DNA from: [Leptolyngbya] sp. PCC 7376
GTDB lineage: Bacteria > Cyanobacteriota > Cyanobacteriia > Cyanobacteriales > MRBY01
Length of the DNA: 64,000 nt
Reading direction: 5' to 3'
Assembly (NCBI RefSeq): GCF_000316605.1
Contig: NC_019683.1
Span: forward strand, 1,472,036 to 1,536,035
Shown here piece after piece: positions 24,817 to 33,596 of this stretch (positions are counted from its first letter, which is position 1; the number at the start of each line of letters is the position of its first letter). The translations under genes were made by a program, and so were the position numbers. Below the pieces are notes generated by a model. The model saw only the letters and a program-made list of their open reading frames with translations, was not told the origin of the DNA and searched no databases.

Positions 24817-26493
24817 TCAGCTCTCAGCTCGATATAAACGGTAGCTATCATTTTCGTAGGCGATCGGTAAATTCAATTTGTGCTCTCGACTATCAAAAAA
24901 GTATTGAGAGTCATATTTTTCCATGAGAGCTATTACCTGTGATGTTGTGAGATTTGAATAACCTTTATCCAGTTCTGCTGCCATTTTAAATCCCATTTCT
25001 GGCCAAATATATGATGGAGGATGACCAGACAAATCGTTAAGCCTTGCGTACCATTCTAAGATTTTTGTCTCAGTTGGCGGCACTAATTTAAATTTGGCGA
25101 TCGTTGCTCTATTAGTTAGCCAATTGAAGCCAACATAGCGACCTGGTGGAGAAATGATGACTGCATCTTGTTCTGTATTCTGTTGTATCCAGTCAAATAT
25201 ATCCTGACTCTTTTCATTGTTTTTTTCGACACCAATAGGAAACTTCGATAGACTCACTAAATCTTTTGTGAAAGTCGTCAATGTAAATGTATGGATAGTG
25301 GCCAAAAATATTAAACAAACAAGAAAGCCTTTATTTCTAAGAAATTCAAAACACTTAGATTTCTGAAAAAAATCTTGAATTAAATAAGCTGATATCAAAA
25401 GTACATTCAGTGCAAGCATCAAGCTTCCAAAGCGAAAAGGATAATATTGTAGAAATACTCCTTGGGAATCAAAGAAGGCAATAGCAAACCCACAGAAGAA
25501 GGGCACAAGACTAAAACATGTAAGCTCTAGTAATTGCAATCGATTAACTGCACTTGACTGACTTTGTATAGAGAGGTGAGAGTCTTGAGCAACTTCTTGC
25601 TTTGTTTTTTTCCAACACCAATACAAACAAGATAAATAAATAGCAACAATAAAAAACCTTATTTTTTGCCAAACAAAAGGATTTAAATGGTGGGAGTTTC
25701 GGAGGAATGTATAGATATAAGTTGCCTGTAACTCACTATCTGGAACAGAAACCGTTTGGCTGAGACTATGGGCTAAAGTGAAAGTCGCAAAAATACTCGT
25801 TACTAAATAAATAAATAAAGATAACGCAATAATTGAAAAATGCTCTTTTGAAAAATATTTCTGAAAATAATTGTTTTTATAACCGAGCCAACCTGCCCAC
25901 ATGAGAAATGTTAAAGTCGCGTATCCCCCTACCAAAATATGTAGAGAAGTTGCTAAACCTAAACTGGCTATTGTCCAAATATATCTTTTCTTCATTGATA
26001 GCCAAATAGCGATTAAAACTAGCCCATAGGAAAAACCTTTTGTTTCCAAGCTACCAATCATCCACTCACCTGCAACCACTATTCCTTGTTGAGAGTAGAG
26101 AAATAATGTGATTGCGATCAGTAATGGTAAAAACTGAAGCTTGATTTGTCGCGCTATTAATATCAGACTTGAAGAAATCAAACTATAGTAGACGATTCTT
26201 CCGATAATAGAGGTGGCTAAAAAACCCCATGCTAAAATGCTCTTCCCAAAAATAAGTTGAAAGAAAGCTTGATAACTTTGAGGTTGACTAAGATACCAGT
26301 CATTGGGTAACCAGTCAGTAGAGATAAACTGTTTTGCTAGCATCAGTTTTCCGACTTCATTTTCTGCCATGTTATCTGTAAGTAAATGGCTGAAAACAAG
26401 CAAAGCTAGCAATATAAAAAACTCTAAAAAAAGAGATTGATTATATTTTATCTTCTCTTTTTTTAAGGGTGGATTAATGGTTTTAGAATGCAT
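24817..26493 (-). CDS. Polytopic membrane protein, GT-C-like
   Basis: A 558-residue protein with about ten to eleven hydrophobic segments over the first 410 residues and a soluble C-terminal domain of 150 residues that starts with FDWIQQNTEQDAVIISPPG. This layout resembles integral-membrane glycosyltransferase-like (GT-C) proteins and the DUF6798 group, but I do not see a decisive catalytic Asp motif, so the activity is unknown. Its coding DNA is more AT-rich than neighbours. The gene is convergent with the FGE-fold lipoprotein, with 25 bases between stops. Confidence 0.7.
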   Translation of the reverse strand: MHSKTINPPLKKEKIKYNQSLFLEFFILLALLVFSHLLTDNMAENEVGKLMLAKQFISTDWLPNDWYLSQPQSYQAFFQLIFGKSILAWGFLATSIIGRIVYYSLISSSLILIARQIKLQFLPLLIAITLFLYSQQGIVVAGEWMIGSLETKGFSYGLVLIAIWLSMKKRYIWTIASLGLATSLHILVGGYATLTFLMWAGWLGYKNNYFQKYFSKEHFSIIALSLFIYLVTSIFATFTLAHSLSQTVSVPDSELQATYIYTFLRNSHHLNPFVWQKIRFFIVAIYLSCLYWCWKKTKQEVAQDSHLSIQSQSSAVNRLQLLELTCFSLVPFFCGFAIAFFDSQGVFLQYYPFRFGSLMLALNVLLISAYLIQDFFQKSKCFEFLRNKGFLVCLIFLATIHTFTLTTFTKDLVSLSKFPIGVEKNNEKSQDIFDWIQQNTEQDAVIISPPGRYVGFNWLTNRATIAKFKLVPPTETKILEWYARLNDLSGHPPSYIWPEMGFKMAAELDKGYSNLTTSQVIALMEKYDSQYFFDSREHKLNLPIAYENDSYRLYRAES

Positions 26494-27049
26494 ACATTGA
26501 AAGAACTATATAGAAAATTTTGTTTGGGAAAACATTATTTCATCTGCATTATTTAGCTATTTCCAATCCTTGATTTTGTTTCTGGGAGTTGCACTATGAA
26601 GCGTGATGAGATTAACGGCAAATATATTTGGCATATCGGCGCCACTAAATTCCATGATTTTACGATGCCATTATCTGTTGTATCAGAAAAAAATCAGCCT
26701 AGCTAAACACCAAGTTTTCTTCATTGCCAAAGCTCTGGATTCATGAATCTGCTAGATTTCTTTACTTGATTTGGCGATCGCCACTGACTGTTACCCAGGT
26801 TTGTTCCGCAAGATTATAGGCCTTCCGGATGATTGCCAAATGATTAACTTTACCTATATAGGCTTTAAGCTATGACTATTCTTTTTTCATTGACTATTGT
26901 CTATGCGGTTGATAAGCTTAACCTAACTTTACAGATTTCACAGAAAGCCAGTCCTTAATTTGGTCAGGGTATCTACAAGAACTCTGTCACTAATATCTTT
27001 TTTATAAAACCTGTTTTAAAACCATCATCATTCCAACGTCATCCAGAAT
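26494..27049. promoter_or_regulatory. Upstream region of the NDH-1MS operon
   Basis: About 556 bases with no convincing gene; a 36-codon frame from 26596 has no recognised content. The 3' half should hold the promoter of the ndhF3 operon, which in other cyanobacteria is repressed by the LysR-type regulator NdhR/CcmR. The octamer TGACTATT occurs twice, at 26873-26880 and 26891-26898 (18 bases apart), and CATTGA occurs at 26888-26893; these are weak operator candidates. No regulator gene is adjacent. Confidence 0.4.
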
Positions 27050-28912
27050 ATGAACACTTTTTTTAGTCAGTCCATCTGGCTTATTCCCTGTTACACCTTG
27101 CTGGGAATGGGACTATCGGCATTATGGATGCCAGGTATTAATCGCAGAATTGGGCCGCGTCCCGCAGGCTACCAAAATATTGTGTTGACGTTTGTCGCGT
27201 TTACCCATAGTTGTATTGCTTTCTTGGAAGTTTGGAAGCAGCCAGCCTTAAAGCCATCCTTTGTTTGGTTACAAGCGGCAGATTTGACTCTCTCTCTCGA
27301 CTTCAATGTGTCGAGTATTACGGTGGGCGCTTTAGTGCTGATTACGGGGATTAATTTTCTTGCGCAGATTTATGCGATCGCCTATCTGGAGATGGACTGG
27401 GGCTGGGCAAGATTTTTTGCGACGATGAGTCTCTTTGAAGCTGGGATGTGTTTTCTGGTGCTCTGCAATTCCCTCTTCTTTAGCTATGTGGTTCTGGAGA
27501 TTTTGACCCTTGGAACCTACCTCTTCATTGGCTATTGGTTTAACCAGTCTCTGGTTGTGACCGGAGCAAGAGATGCGTTTCTCACAAAGCGGATTGGTGA
27601 TTTGTTCTTGCTCATGAGTGTGGTTGCATTGTTGCCTTTGGCGGGCACTTGGAATTTTGATGGTTTGGCAGAATGGGCAGCGACAGCGGAACTGGATCCG
27701 ACTATTGCGACGCTCCTTTGTCTGGGTTTAATTGCTGGGCCTTTGGCGAAATGTGCTCAATTCCCTTTGCACCTCTGGCTTGATGAAGCGATGGAAAGTC
27801 CGATTCCAGCCACGATTGTCCGAAACAGTTTGGTTGTTGGAACAGGTGCTTGGGTATTGATTAAATTACAACCGATTTTTGCCCTCTCCGATTTTGCTTC
27901 CACTTTTATGATTGCCATCGGTGCAACGACTGCTCTGGGGGCTTCCCTCGTGGCGATCGCCCAAATTGATGTGAAACGTTCTTTGTCATATTCAGTTAGT
28001 GCCTATATGGGCATGATCTTTATGGCGGTGGGTTCTCAGCAAGATGAAGTGACCCTTGTTTTACTGTTGACCTATGGCGTTGCGATGGCTCTTTTGATCA
28101 TGGCGATCGGCAGCGTAATTTTAACCAATATCACCCAGGATTTAAGCCAATATGGTGGCCTATGGTCTCGCCGTCCAATTACAGGAATTTGTTATCTCGT
28201 TGGTGCTGCATCTCTCGTTGCATTGCCTCCCTTTGGTGGATTTTGGAGTATTGCGCAACTAGCGAGTAATTTTTGGGAAACTAGCCCCTCCGCGGCGATT
28301 GTGCTGATTCTTGTGAATGGGTTAACAGCCTTCAGCATTATGCGGGAATTTGGCTTGATTTTCGGTGGTAAACCTAAGGCAATGATGGTGCGATCGCCCG
28401 AAGGATTGTGGGCGTTAGTATTACCGATGGTGATCCTCGCAGGTTTTGCATTACATAGCCCTTTCGTTCTTTCCGTTCTGAACTTTTTACCTGACTGGCA
28501 AACCCTAAACCTACCCGTTGTTTCAGTCTTAATTCTCTCGACCCTCATCGGTGGCGGTTCCGCATCTTATCTTTATCTCTCCGATAAAATTGCCAAGCCT
28601 CTCCACTACTTCCCCGAACCTGTCCGCGAGTTTTTTGCGAAGGATCTTTATACTGCTGAACTCTACAAAAACACTGTCATTTTGGGAGTGGCCTCAATTT
28701 CTAAAGTGATTGATTGGTTGGATCGTTATTTTGTCGATGGTGTCATCAATCTATTAGGTATTGCGACGCTCTTTAGTGGTCAAAGTCTGAGATACAGCAA
28801 TTCTGGTCAAAGTCAGTTTTATGCCTTATCTATCCTTGCTGGCATCTTGATTTTGGTGGGCGTCATTTTCTATCCCTTCCTTAATCAAATTGATTTTGCC
28901 TCAATTTTTTAA
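27050..28912 (+). CDS. ndhF3: NDH-1MS subunit NdhF3 (CO2-uptake NAD(P)H dehydrogenase)
   Basis: A 620-residue polytopic protein homologous to NuoL/NdhF proton-pumping subunits, with 15-16 hydrophobic helices. Conserved Nuo-type motifs include FEAGMCFLVLCNSLF, TKRIGDLFLLMSV, KCAQFPLHLWLDEAMESPIPA and IDVKRSLSYSVSAYMGM. The relatively short length and the neighbours ndhD3, cupA and cupS identify it as the NdhF3 paralogue of the low-CO2-inducible, high-affinity CO2-uptake complex NDH-1MS in the thylakoid membrane. It is the first gene of the operon; ndhD3 starts 62 bases after its stop. Confidence 0.95.
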   Translation: MNTFFSQSIWLIPCYTLLGMGLSALWMPGINRRIGPRPAGYQNIVLTFVAFTHSCIAFLEVWKQPALKPSFVWLQAADLTLSLDFNVSSITVGALVLITGINFLAQIYAIAYLEMDWGWARFFATMSLFEAGMCFLVLCNSLFFSYVVLEILTLGTYLFIGYWFNQSLVVTGARDAFLTKRIGDLFLLMSVVALLPLAGTWNFDGLAEWAATAELDPTIATLLCLGLIAGPLAKCAQFPLHLWLDEAMESPIPATIVRNSLVVGTGAWVLIKLQPIFALSDFASTFMIAIGATTALGASLVAIAQIDVKRSLSYSVSAYMGMIFMAVGSQQDEVTLVLLLTYGVAMALLIMAIGSVILTNITQDLSQYGGLWSRRPITGICYLVGAASLVALPPFGGFWSIAQLASNFWETSPSAAIVLILVNGLTAFSIMREFGLIFGGKPKAMMVRSPEGLWALVLPMVILAGFALHSPFVLSVLNFLPDWQTLNLPVVSVLILSTLIGGGSASYLYLSDKIAKPLHYFPEPVREFFAKDLYTAELYKNTVILGVASISKVIDWLDRYFVDGVINLLGIATLFSGQSLRYSNSGQSQFYALSILAGILILVGVIFYPFLNQIDFASIF

Positions 28913-28974
28913 GACTGCCATTTAAATCACTTTTTTATAACCGCCGTTTCAATCTCTTGTAGATCTCCAACATC

Positions 28975-30468
28975 ATGCTGAGCCTATTATTATTTCTCCC
29001 GCTGCTGGGAATTGGGGCGATCGCCTTACTTCCTCGACCGGCCACCCGTCTAACAACCACTATCTTGGTACTGACTACCCTTGGGATTAGTAGCTGGCTA
29101 TTAATTGGCCTTGATCTAACGACTTCCCAGATGCAATATACCGAATACCATTCTTGGTTAAGTATGTTGGGTTTGAACTACAGCCTTGGCGTTGATGGTT
29201 TATCACTGCCGCTGATTGTTCTAAATTCCCTACTCACCCTCGTTGCGATCTATAGCATCGGAGAAAGTAATCATCGTCCCAAACTCTATTACTCACTGAT
29301 TCTTTTGATTAATAGCGGTATTACCGGAGCATTAACGGCGAATAATCTGTTGCTCTTTTTCTTGTTCTACGAAATTGAGTTAATCCCGTTCTATCTAATG
29401 ATTGCCATTTGGGGTGGCGAGAGAAAAGGCTACGCATCCATCAAGTTTTTGATTTACACCGCAGTTTCTGGCTTACTCGTTCTCCTGGCATTTCTCGGAA
29501 TGACTTGGCTCAGTCAATCCCCAACTTTTGACATCGACAGCTTGACTCTCAGCAATCTCGATTTCAAAACGAAGATCATTCTACTCAGCGTGTTGTTGGT
29601 GGGTTTTGGGATCAAAATTCCTGTTGTCCCTCTCCATACTTGGTTGCCCGATGCTTATGTGGAAGCGAACCCCGCAGTCACAGTATTACTCGGTGGTGTC
29701 TTTGCGAAATTAGGAACCTATGGATTAATGCGTTTTGGGTTACAGCTATTCCCAGATGTCTGGCCTACAGTTTCCCCTGTTCTCGTTGTAATCGGTACAG
29801 TCAGTGTGATGTATGGTTCTCTCGCTGCCATCACCCAGCGAGATTTGAAACGGATGGTTGCCTATAGTTCCGTTGGTCATATGGGATATATCATCGTTGC
29901 AACGGCTGCTGGTACTGAATTAAGTGTGCTTGGCGCTGTTGCCCAGATGGTTAGCCATAGTTTGATTTTGGCGTTGTTGTTCCACCTCGTTGGCATTATT
30001 GAGCGTAAAGTGGGTACCCGTGATCTTGATGTACTCAATGGCTTGATGAATCCAGTGCGGGGCTTGCCTTTGACCAGTAGTATGTTGATTTTGGCGGGGA
30101 TGGCCAGTGCTGGTATTCCGGGTCTTGTGGGCTTTATCTCAGAATTTCTTGTATTCCAAGGTAGCTTTAGCCGCTTCCCCATTCCGACGCTCTTCTGCAT
30201 CATTGCCTCTGGTTTAACGGCAGTTTATTTCGTGATTCTCTTGAACCGCACTTGTTTTGGTCGCCTCGATAGCCAAACTGCTTATTACCCTAAGGTGCTG
30301 TCTAGCGAAAAAATTCCGGCGATCGCCCTGACTGGCATCATTCTTTTCCTCGGTTTACAACCCGCATGGCTGACCCGTTGGATTGAGCCAACTACGAGCC
30401 AATTTGTGGCCACGATTAATACTGAGGTTATTGCCTTAAACCCCGCCGATATTGCGAACAATAACTAG
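28975..30468 (+). CDS. ndhD3: NDH-1MS subunit NdhD3
   Basis: A 497-residue NuoM/NdhD-type antiporter-like subunit with about 14 helices. Seen: YSLGVDGLSLPLIVLNSLL, FLFYEIELIPFYLMIAIWGG with the conserved Glu on helix 5, KIPVVPLHTWLPDAYVEANP and ITQRDLKRMVAYSSVGHMGY with the Lys/His residues of the proton path. Together with NdhF3 it forms the distal membrane arm to which CupA docks. It is the second gene of the ndhF3-ndhD3-cupA-cupS operon, 33 bases before cupA. Confidence 0.95.
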   Translation: MLSLLLFLPLLGIGAIALLPRPATRLTTTILVLTTLGISSWLLIGLDLTTSQMQYTEYHSWLSMLGLNYSLGVDGLSLPLIVLNSLLTLVAIYSIGESNHRPKLYYSLILLINSGITGALTANNLLLFFLFYEIELIPFYLMIAIWGGERKGYASIKFLIYTAVSGLLVLLAFLGMTWLSQSPTFDIDSLTLSNLDFKTKIILLSVLLVGFGIKIPVVPLHTWLPDAYVEANPAVTVLLGGVFAKLGTYGLMRFGLQLFPDVWPTVSPVLVVIGTVSVMYGSLAAITQRDLKRMVAYSSVGHMGYIIVATAAGTELSVLGAVAQMVSHSLILALLFHLVGIIERKVGTRDLDVLNGLMNPVRGLPLTSSMLILAGMASAGIPGLVGFISEFLVFQGSFSRFPIPTLFCIIASGLTAVYFVILLNRTCFGRLDSQTAYYPKVLSSEKIPAIALTGIILFLGLQPAWLTRWIEPTTSQFVATINTEVIALNPADIANNN

Positions 30469-30501
30469 CCGCCCAGCAGATCTACGAAGGAGATAGAAAC
30501 C

Positions 30502-31788
30502 ATGACGACGCAAACAAAAATTCCCCCCTCTACTCATCCCTATGCCGACATTATCCATCGCCTAGAAGCAGGCGGTTCGATGTTGCCGGATACCCCCGAA
30601 AACTTGATGCAGATCATCGGTATCTACAAAGCTTATGCTGTGCCGATGGACTTCTACTGGCGTGATCTGATGTACATTGCCGAGCAAGTTTTCTTAGAGC
30701 CATTGCCCTTTTTTAAGTACTTCATTTCTAAGGAATATCTCGATCGCCAAAATAAATATGCAGGTGATGAAGCAGATCTCCGCATTTGGCGCGGTACTGG
30801 CTCCGCTCACCCAGAATTGCTTGAGTTTATGAATAAGGGGGAAACCTTTAAAGCGTCCAAGTTATTCCATCATTTGTCCCATGATCGGATCAATATGGAA
30901 TTTGCGGAAGCTTGTATGCGGGCGATGTTTTGGCATGGTCGGGATATGGGTCTCGGTAAATTCGATGAATATCTCGATTCGGAAGAATATATTGCCAATG
31001 CGGATCGGGCGATTAAAGCCTATTTCAAAAAGAATCCGCTGATGTTGGGTTTATACAAGCTTTTCCCTGAGATGTTTCTAGAGAAGGTAAGGGAACTGTC
31101 CTACTATTCCAATCTCGGTTTGTTCTGGGAAGTGATGGCACCAGTCTTCTTCGAGATGTCTGATATCTATGATGAAGGGGGATTTGATGGTGTACCCGAC
31201 GCGATGAATTTCCTCGTCAACGGTATTTTTGCGATCGCCGGCCGACCGATTTACCATCATGTTTATATTGATGGCGAATGCTTTGAGATTATCTCGAAAT
31301 CAAAAGGTTTTACTTGGCTCTACGAAGCTGCATTGCCCTATGTGGAAGCTGTGTTCTATCGCACCTCACCTTTCCGAGGGACAAAATCCTACAATGCCCA
31401 AGCCGGTGAAGTACCCGAAAACCAAAAGGATTTTCACTACGGCATTTTGTATGCGGATGTTTTTCCTGTGGGGACAGCTGGTATCCCACCAACATTGTTG
31501 ATGGACGACATGTTCCATTTTCTGCCAGATTATCTAAAGGAGTACTACAAAGAAAATTGCCGAGGCGAGGACGACGAACTAATCCAATTGGGGATTACCT
31601 TCCAGCGGTCCATGTATAACGTCACCTCAGCGGTAATTCAAGCGCTTCGCACAGCATTGTTGTATCCGCTCGATGATCCGAATCCGAGACATTTGCAGAA
31701 AAACCGCGAGTTTTTTGAGGCACAAATGGATCGTTTCCGTCGCCCCGAAGCAAGGTTACGGGATATTCAAAGTGCTGATTATCGCTAA
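30502..31788 (+). CDS. cupA: CO2 hydration protein CupA (ChpY)
   Basis: A 428-residue soluble protein of the ChpX/ChpY family, found only in cyanobacteria. Recognisable stretches are PYADIIHRLEAGGSMLPDTP, MDFYWRDLMYIAEQVFLEP, YFISKEYLD and FLVNGIFAIAGRPIYHHVYI. In the NDH-1MS complex CupA binds NdhF3/NdhD3 and is thought to hydrate CO2 to bicarbonate with a zinc site in an energised, light-driven reaction. ATG 30502 is preceded by a GAAGGAG site. Third gene of the operon. Confidence 0.96.
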   Translation: MTTQTKIPPSTHPYADIIHRLEAGGSMLPDTPENLMQIIGIYKAYAVPMDFYWRDLMYIAEQVFLEPLPFFKYFISKEYLDRQNKYAGDEADLRIWRGTGSAHPELLEFMNKGETFKASKLFHHLSHDRINMEFAEACMRAMFWHGRDMGLGKFDEYLDSEEYIANADRAIKAYFKKNPLMLGLYKLFPEMFLEKVRELSYYSNLGLFWEVMAPVFFEMSDIYDEGGFDGVPDAMNFLVNGIFAIAGRPIYHHVYIDGECFEIISKSKGFTWLYEAALPYVEAVFYRTSPFRGTKSYNAQAGEVPENQKDFHYGILYADVFPVGTAGIPPTLLMDDMFHFLPDYLKEYYKENCRGEDDELIQLGITFQRSMYNVTSAVIQALRTALLYPLDDPNPRHLQKNREFFEAQMDRFRRPEARLRDIQSADYR

Positions 31789-31839
31789 CTAAAACCGACT
31801 GATTTCTAATAATTTGATCACTGTTTTTTGAGAGTTGCC

Positions 31840-32241
31840 ATGCCTGATATTGTTGATATTGCCGTAAGTAATGATGATTTTTCGACCCTTGTGGCAGCTG
31901 TTTCCGCAGCGGATTTAGTTGATACCCTAAAAAGTCCTGGCCCTTTCACTGTTTTTGCACCCACAAATGCAGCCTTTGAAAAGCTACCGGATGGCACGAT
32001 CACAACTTTGCTACAAAATATTCCCCAGTTGGCTCGAATCCTTTGCTATCACGTTGTGCCAGGCAAGTTAACGAAGGATGATTTAGCCAAAATGGAAATT
32101 GTGAACTCTGTGGAAGGGTCACCAATTCGCATTGATTGCAGTGAAAATTTCGAGGTCAAAAATGCCACTGTCATCATGGAAAATATCGAAGCGGATAATG
32201 GCATTATTCATGTGCTCGATAATGTAATTCTGATGGGTTAA
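31840..32241 (+). CDS. cupS: CupS, fasciclin-domain subunit of NDH-1MS
   Basis: A 133-residue protein starting at ATG 31840 (MPDIVDIAV); a TTG 12 bases upstream is in frame but less likely. The whole chain is one fasciclin (FAS1) domain, with the two conserved blocks [17 protein letters not shown] and [13 protein letters not shown]. CupS associates with CupA at the end of the NDH-1MS membrane arm. Length equals the known cyanobacterial CupS proteins. It is the last gene of the CO2-uptake operon; convergent carbonic anhydrase follows. Confidence 0.95.
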   Translation: MPDIVDIAVSNDDFSTLVAAVSAADLVDTLKSPGPFTVFAPTNAAFEKLPDGTITTLLQNIPQLARILCYHVVPGKLTKDDLAKMEIVNSVEGSPIRIDCSENFEVKNATVIMENIEADNGIIHVLDNVILMG

Positions 32242-32330
32242 TCAAACCATTTTGAATTCGAAAATCACTATGAACGATGGGGCGACTGCGACTCTTTTTG
32301 TGGCGATCGCCTATCAGAAGGTGTGACCAT

Positions 32331-32466
32331 TCACTAAAATCTTGTGTCGATGAAAATGATTAGGTGATCAGAGTGACCAATCCTGTATCTAAGTCATATC
32401 ACTAAAATCTTGTGTCGATGAAAATGATTAGGTGATCAGAGTGACCAATCCTGTATCTAAGTCATA
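32331..32466. repeat. Perfect 68-bp tandem duplication
   Basis: Bases 32331-32398 are repeated exactly as 32399-32466. The right-hand copy includes the last 39 bases of the carbonic anhydrase gene (stop at 32428-32430) plus 29 bases beyond it, so the left copy carries an orphan copy of the gene's 3' end. The lack of any mismatch indicates a recent slippage or recombination event, or an assembly artefact. Confidence 0.95.
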
Positions 32467-33150
32467 GCGAGCACCCACGATTTTTAATTGCTCCGATTCT
32501 AAGCGTGCCGTTAAAAGAGGCGATCGCTGCAACTGTTCGATTTGGTAGCGTACATTTTCGACTACGGCTTTATTGACGGCATCCGCAGATTTGCCTTTGA
32601 TACTTTTGAGTGCCGGTAAAATCGCCTCTACAAAAGTGCCGATATCTCCCGGTAAGGGCTCATTTTGCACTGCCGCCGTGACAGCTCCACAGCGCTCATG
32701 CCCCAACACCATTAGGATGGGTGACTCCAGCAATTCCACTGCATATTCGATACTACCGAGTGCCTCAGGAGTCGCGATATTACCTGCGATCCGTACATCA
32801 AAAATATCGCCAATACCCTGATCAAACAAAATCTCAGGCAACACTCGCGAATCTGCACAACTTAAAACTGTCGCAAATGGTTTTTGACCTTGCGCAACCT
32901 CTTTCATGCGGGCTTGTGTTTGATCTGGATACTTCAGTTGATGATTCACAAATCGCTGATTCCCCTCCAACAATGCTTGCAATGCTGTATCTGGGGAAAG
33001 GATATCAGGGGCGATCGCTGACAATCCGGCTGCTTCAGCCCGCTTTGGACGACTAAATATATTTCCTGCTGTTGCCGCTAAACTAATTGCGCCAATCGAA
33101 CCGATTTTTAGAATGTCGCGGCGACCAACCGAGTTACTTTTATCATTCAT
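32428..33150 (-). CDS. ecaB: Tat-exported beta-class carbonic anhydrase
   Basis: A 240-residue enzyme. The first 42 residues form a twin-arginine signal (GRRDILK, then a hydrophobic stretch and an AEAA cleavage region), indicating export of folded enzyme to the thylakoid lumen or periplasm. The beta-CA zinc ligands are C98, H151 and C154, with the Asp100-Arg102 dyad (CADSR ... GHERCG). It interconverts CO2 and bicarbonate. EcaB of Synechocystis, a beta-CA, is reported to work with CupA/CupB; the placement beside the NDH-1MS operon fits that role. The C-terminus lies within a 68-bp tandem duplication. The symbol is assigned by type and context. Confidence 0.87.
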   Translation of the reverse strand: MNDKSNSVGRRDILKIGSIGAISLAATAGNIFSRPKRAEAAGLSAIAPDILSPDTALQALLEGNQRFVNHQLKYPDQTQARMKEVAQGQKPFATVLSCADSRVLPEILFDQGIGDIFDVRIAGNIATPEALGSIEYAVELLESPILMVLGHERCGAVTAAVQNEPLPGDIGTFVEAILPALKSIKGKSADAVNKAVVENVRYQIEQLQRSPLLTARLESEQLKIVGARYDLDTGLVTLIT

Positions 33151-33280
33151 GATTATTATTCGGGTGTATTAGAAAGATTGAAAATCCGAAAAACTGAAAA
33201 TCTTATTAATCAAGAATTGAACCCTAAAAGGGTTTAATAGAATTTAGATATCCTCTAGATTTCTCATTCTTGAAAGTCAT

Positions 33281-33592
33281 TTAGATAGACGATACACACT
33301 TCACAGAACTCACTTCCATTACATCGGAAATATAACAAGTTCCTCCCAGTTTATTTAGCAATGGACGAATGTTTCCGACAACATCTTTTACCTGTTCTGG
33401 TGTGCAGAAAGCAATAATGTAGACGTTATCGAGCATTGTCATATCTAAATCTTCAACATTACCTCGTAATCCTTTCCCAATCACATTGCGAATCACTGCA
33501 TGACCATGTACACCTGATGTATCTAAGTTATTTAAAATCTTGTCCAGCTCAAAAGAATTAGCAATAATTTCTATCTTTTTCACAAGGTGCAT
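33281..33592 (-). CDS. sbtB: SbtB-like PII-type regulator of bicarbonate transport
   Basis: A 103-residue protein starting at ATG 33592 (MHLVKKIEIIANSFEL), with the ferredoxin-like PII-superfamily pattern: ELDKILNNLDTSGVHGHAV, then VIGKGLRGN in the T-loop region and VKDVVGNIRPLLNKLGGTCYISDV. It starts four bases after the sbtA stop codon; its GGAGG ribosome site lies within the last codons of sbtA, which indicates translational coupling. SbtB binds adenine nucleotides and regulates SbtA. The C-terminal redox loop (CGPEGC type) of Synechocystis SbtB is absent here. Confidence 0.88.
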   Translation of the reverse strand: MHLVKKIEIIANSFELDKILNNLDTSGVHGHAVIRNVIGKGLRGNVEDLDMTMLDNVYIIAFCTPEQVKDVVGNIRPLLNKLGGTCYISDVMEVSSVKCVSSI

Positions 33593-33596
33593 GGGG

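Noticed and set aside
26596-26706. Short 36-codon frame (MKRDEINGKY...) before the ndhF3 operon
   Set aside because: It has a moderate ribosome site but no hydrophobic or domain features and lies in a region with many stop codons; coding is unproven.
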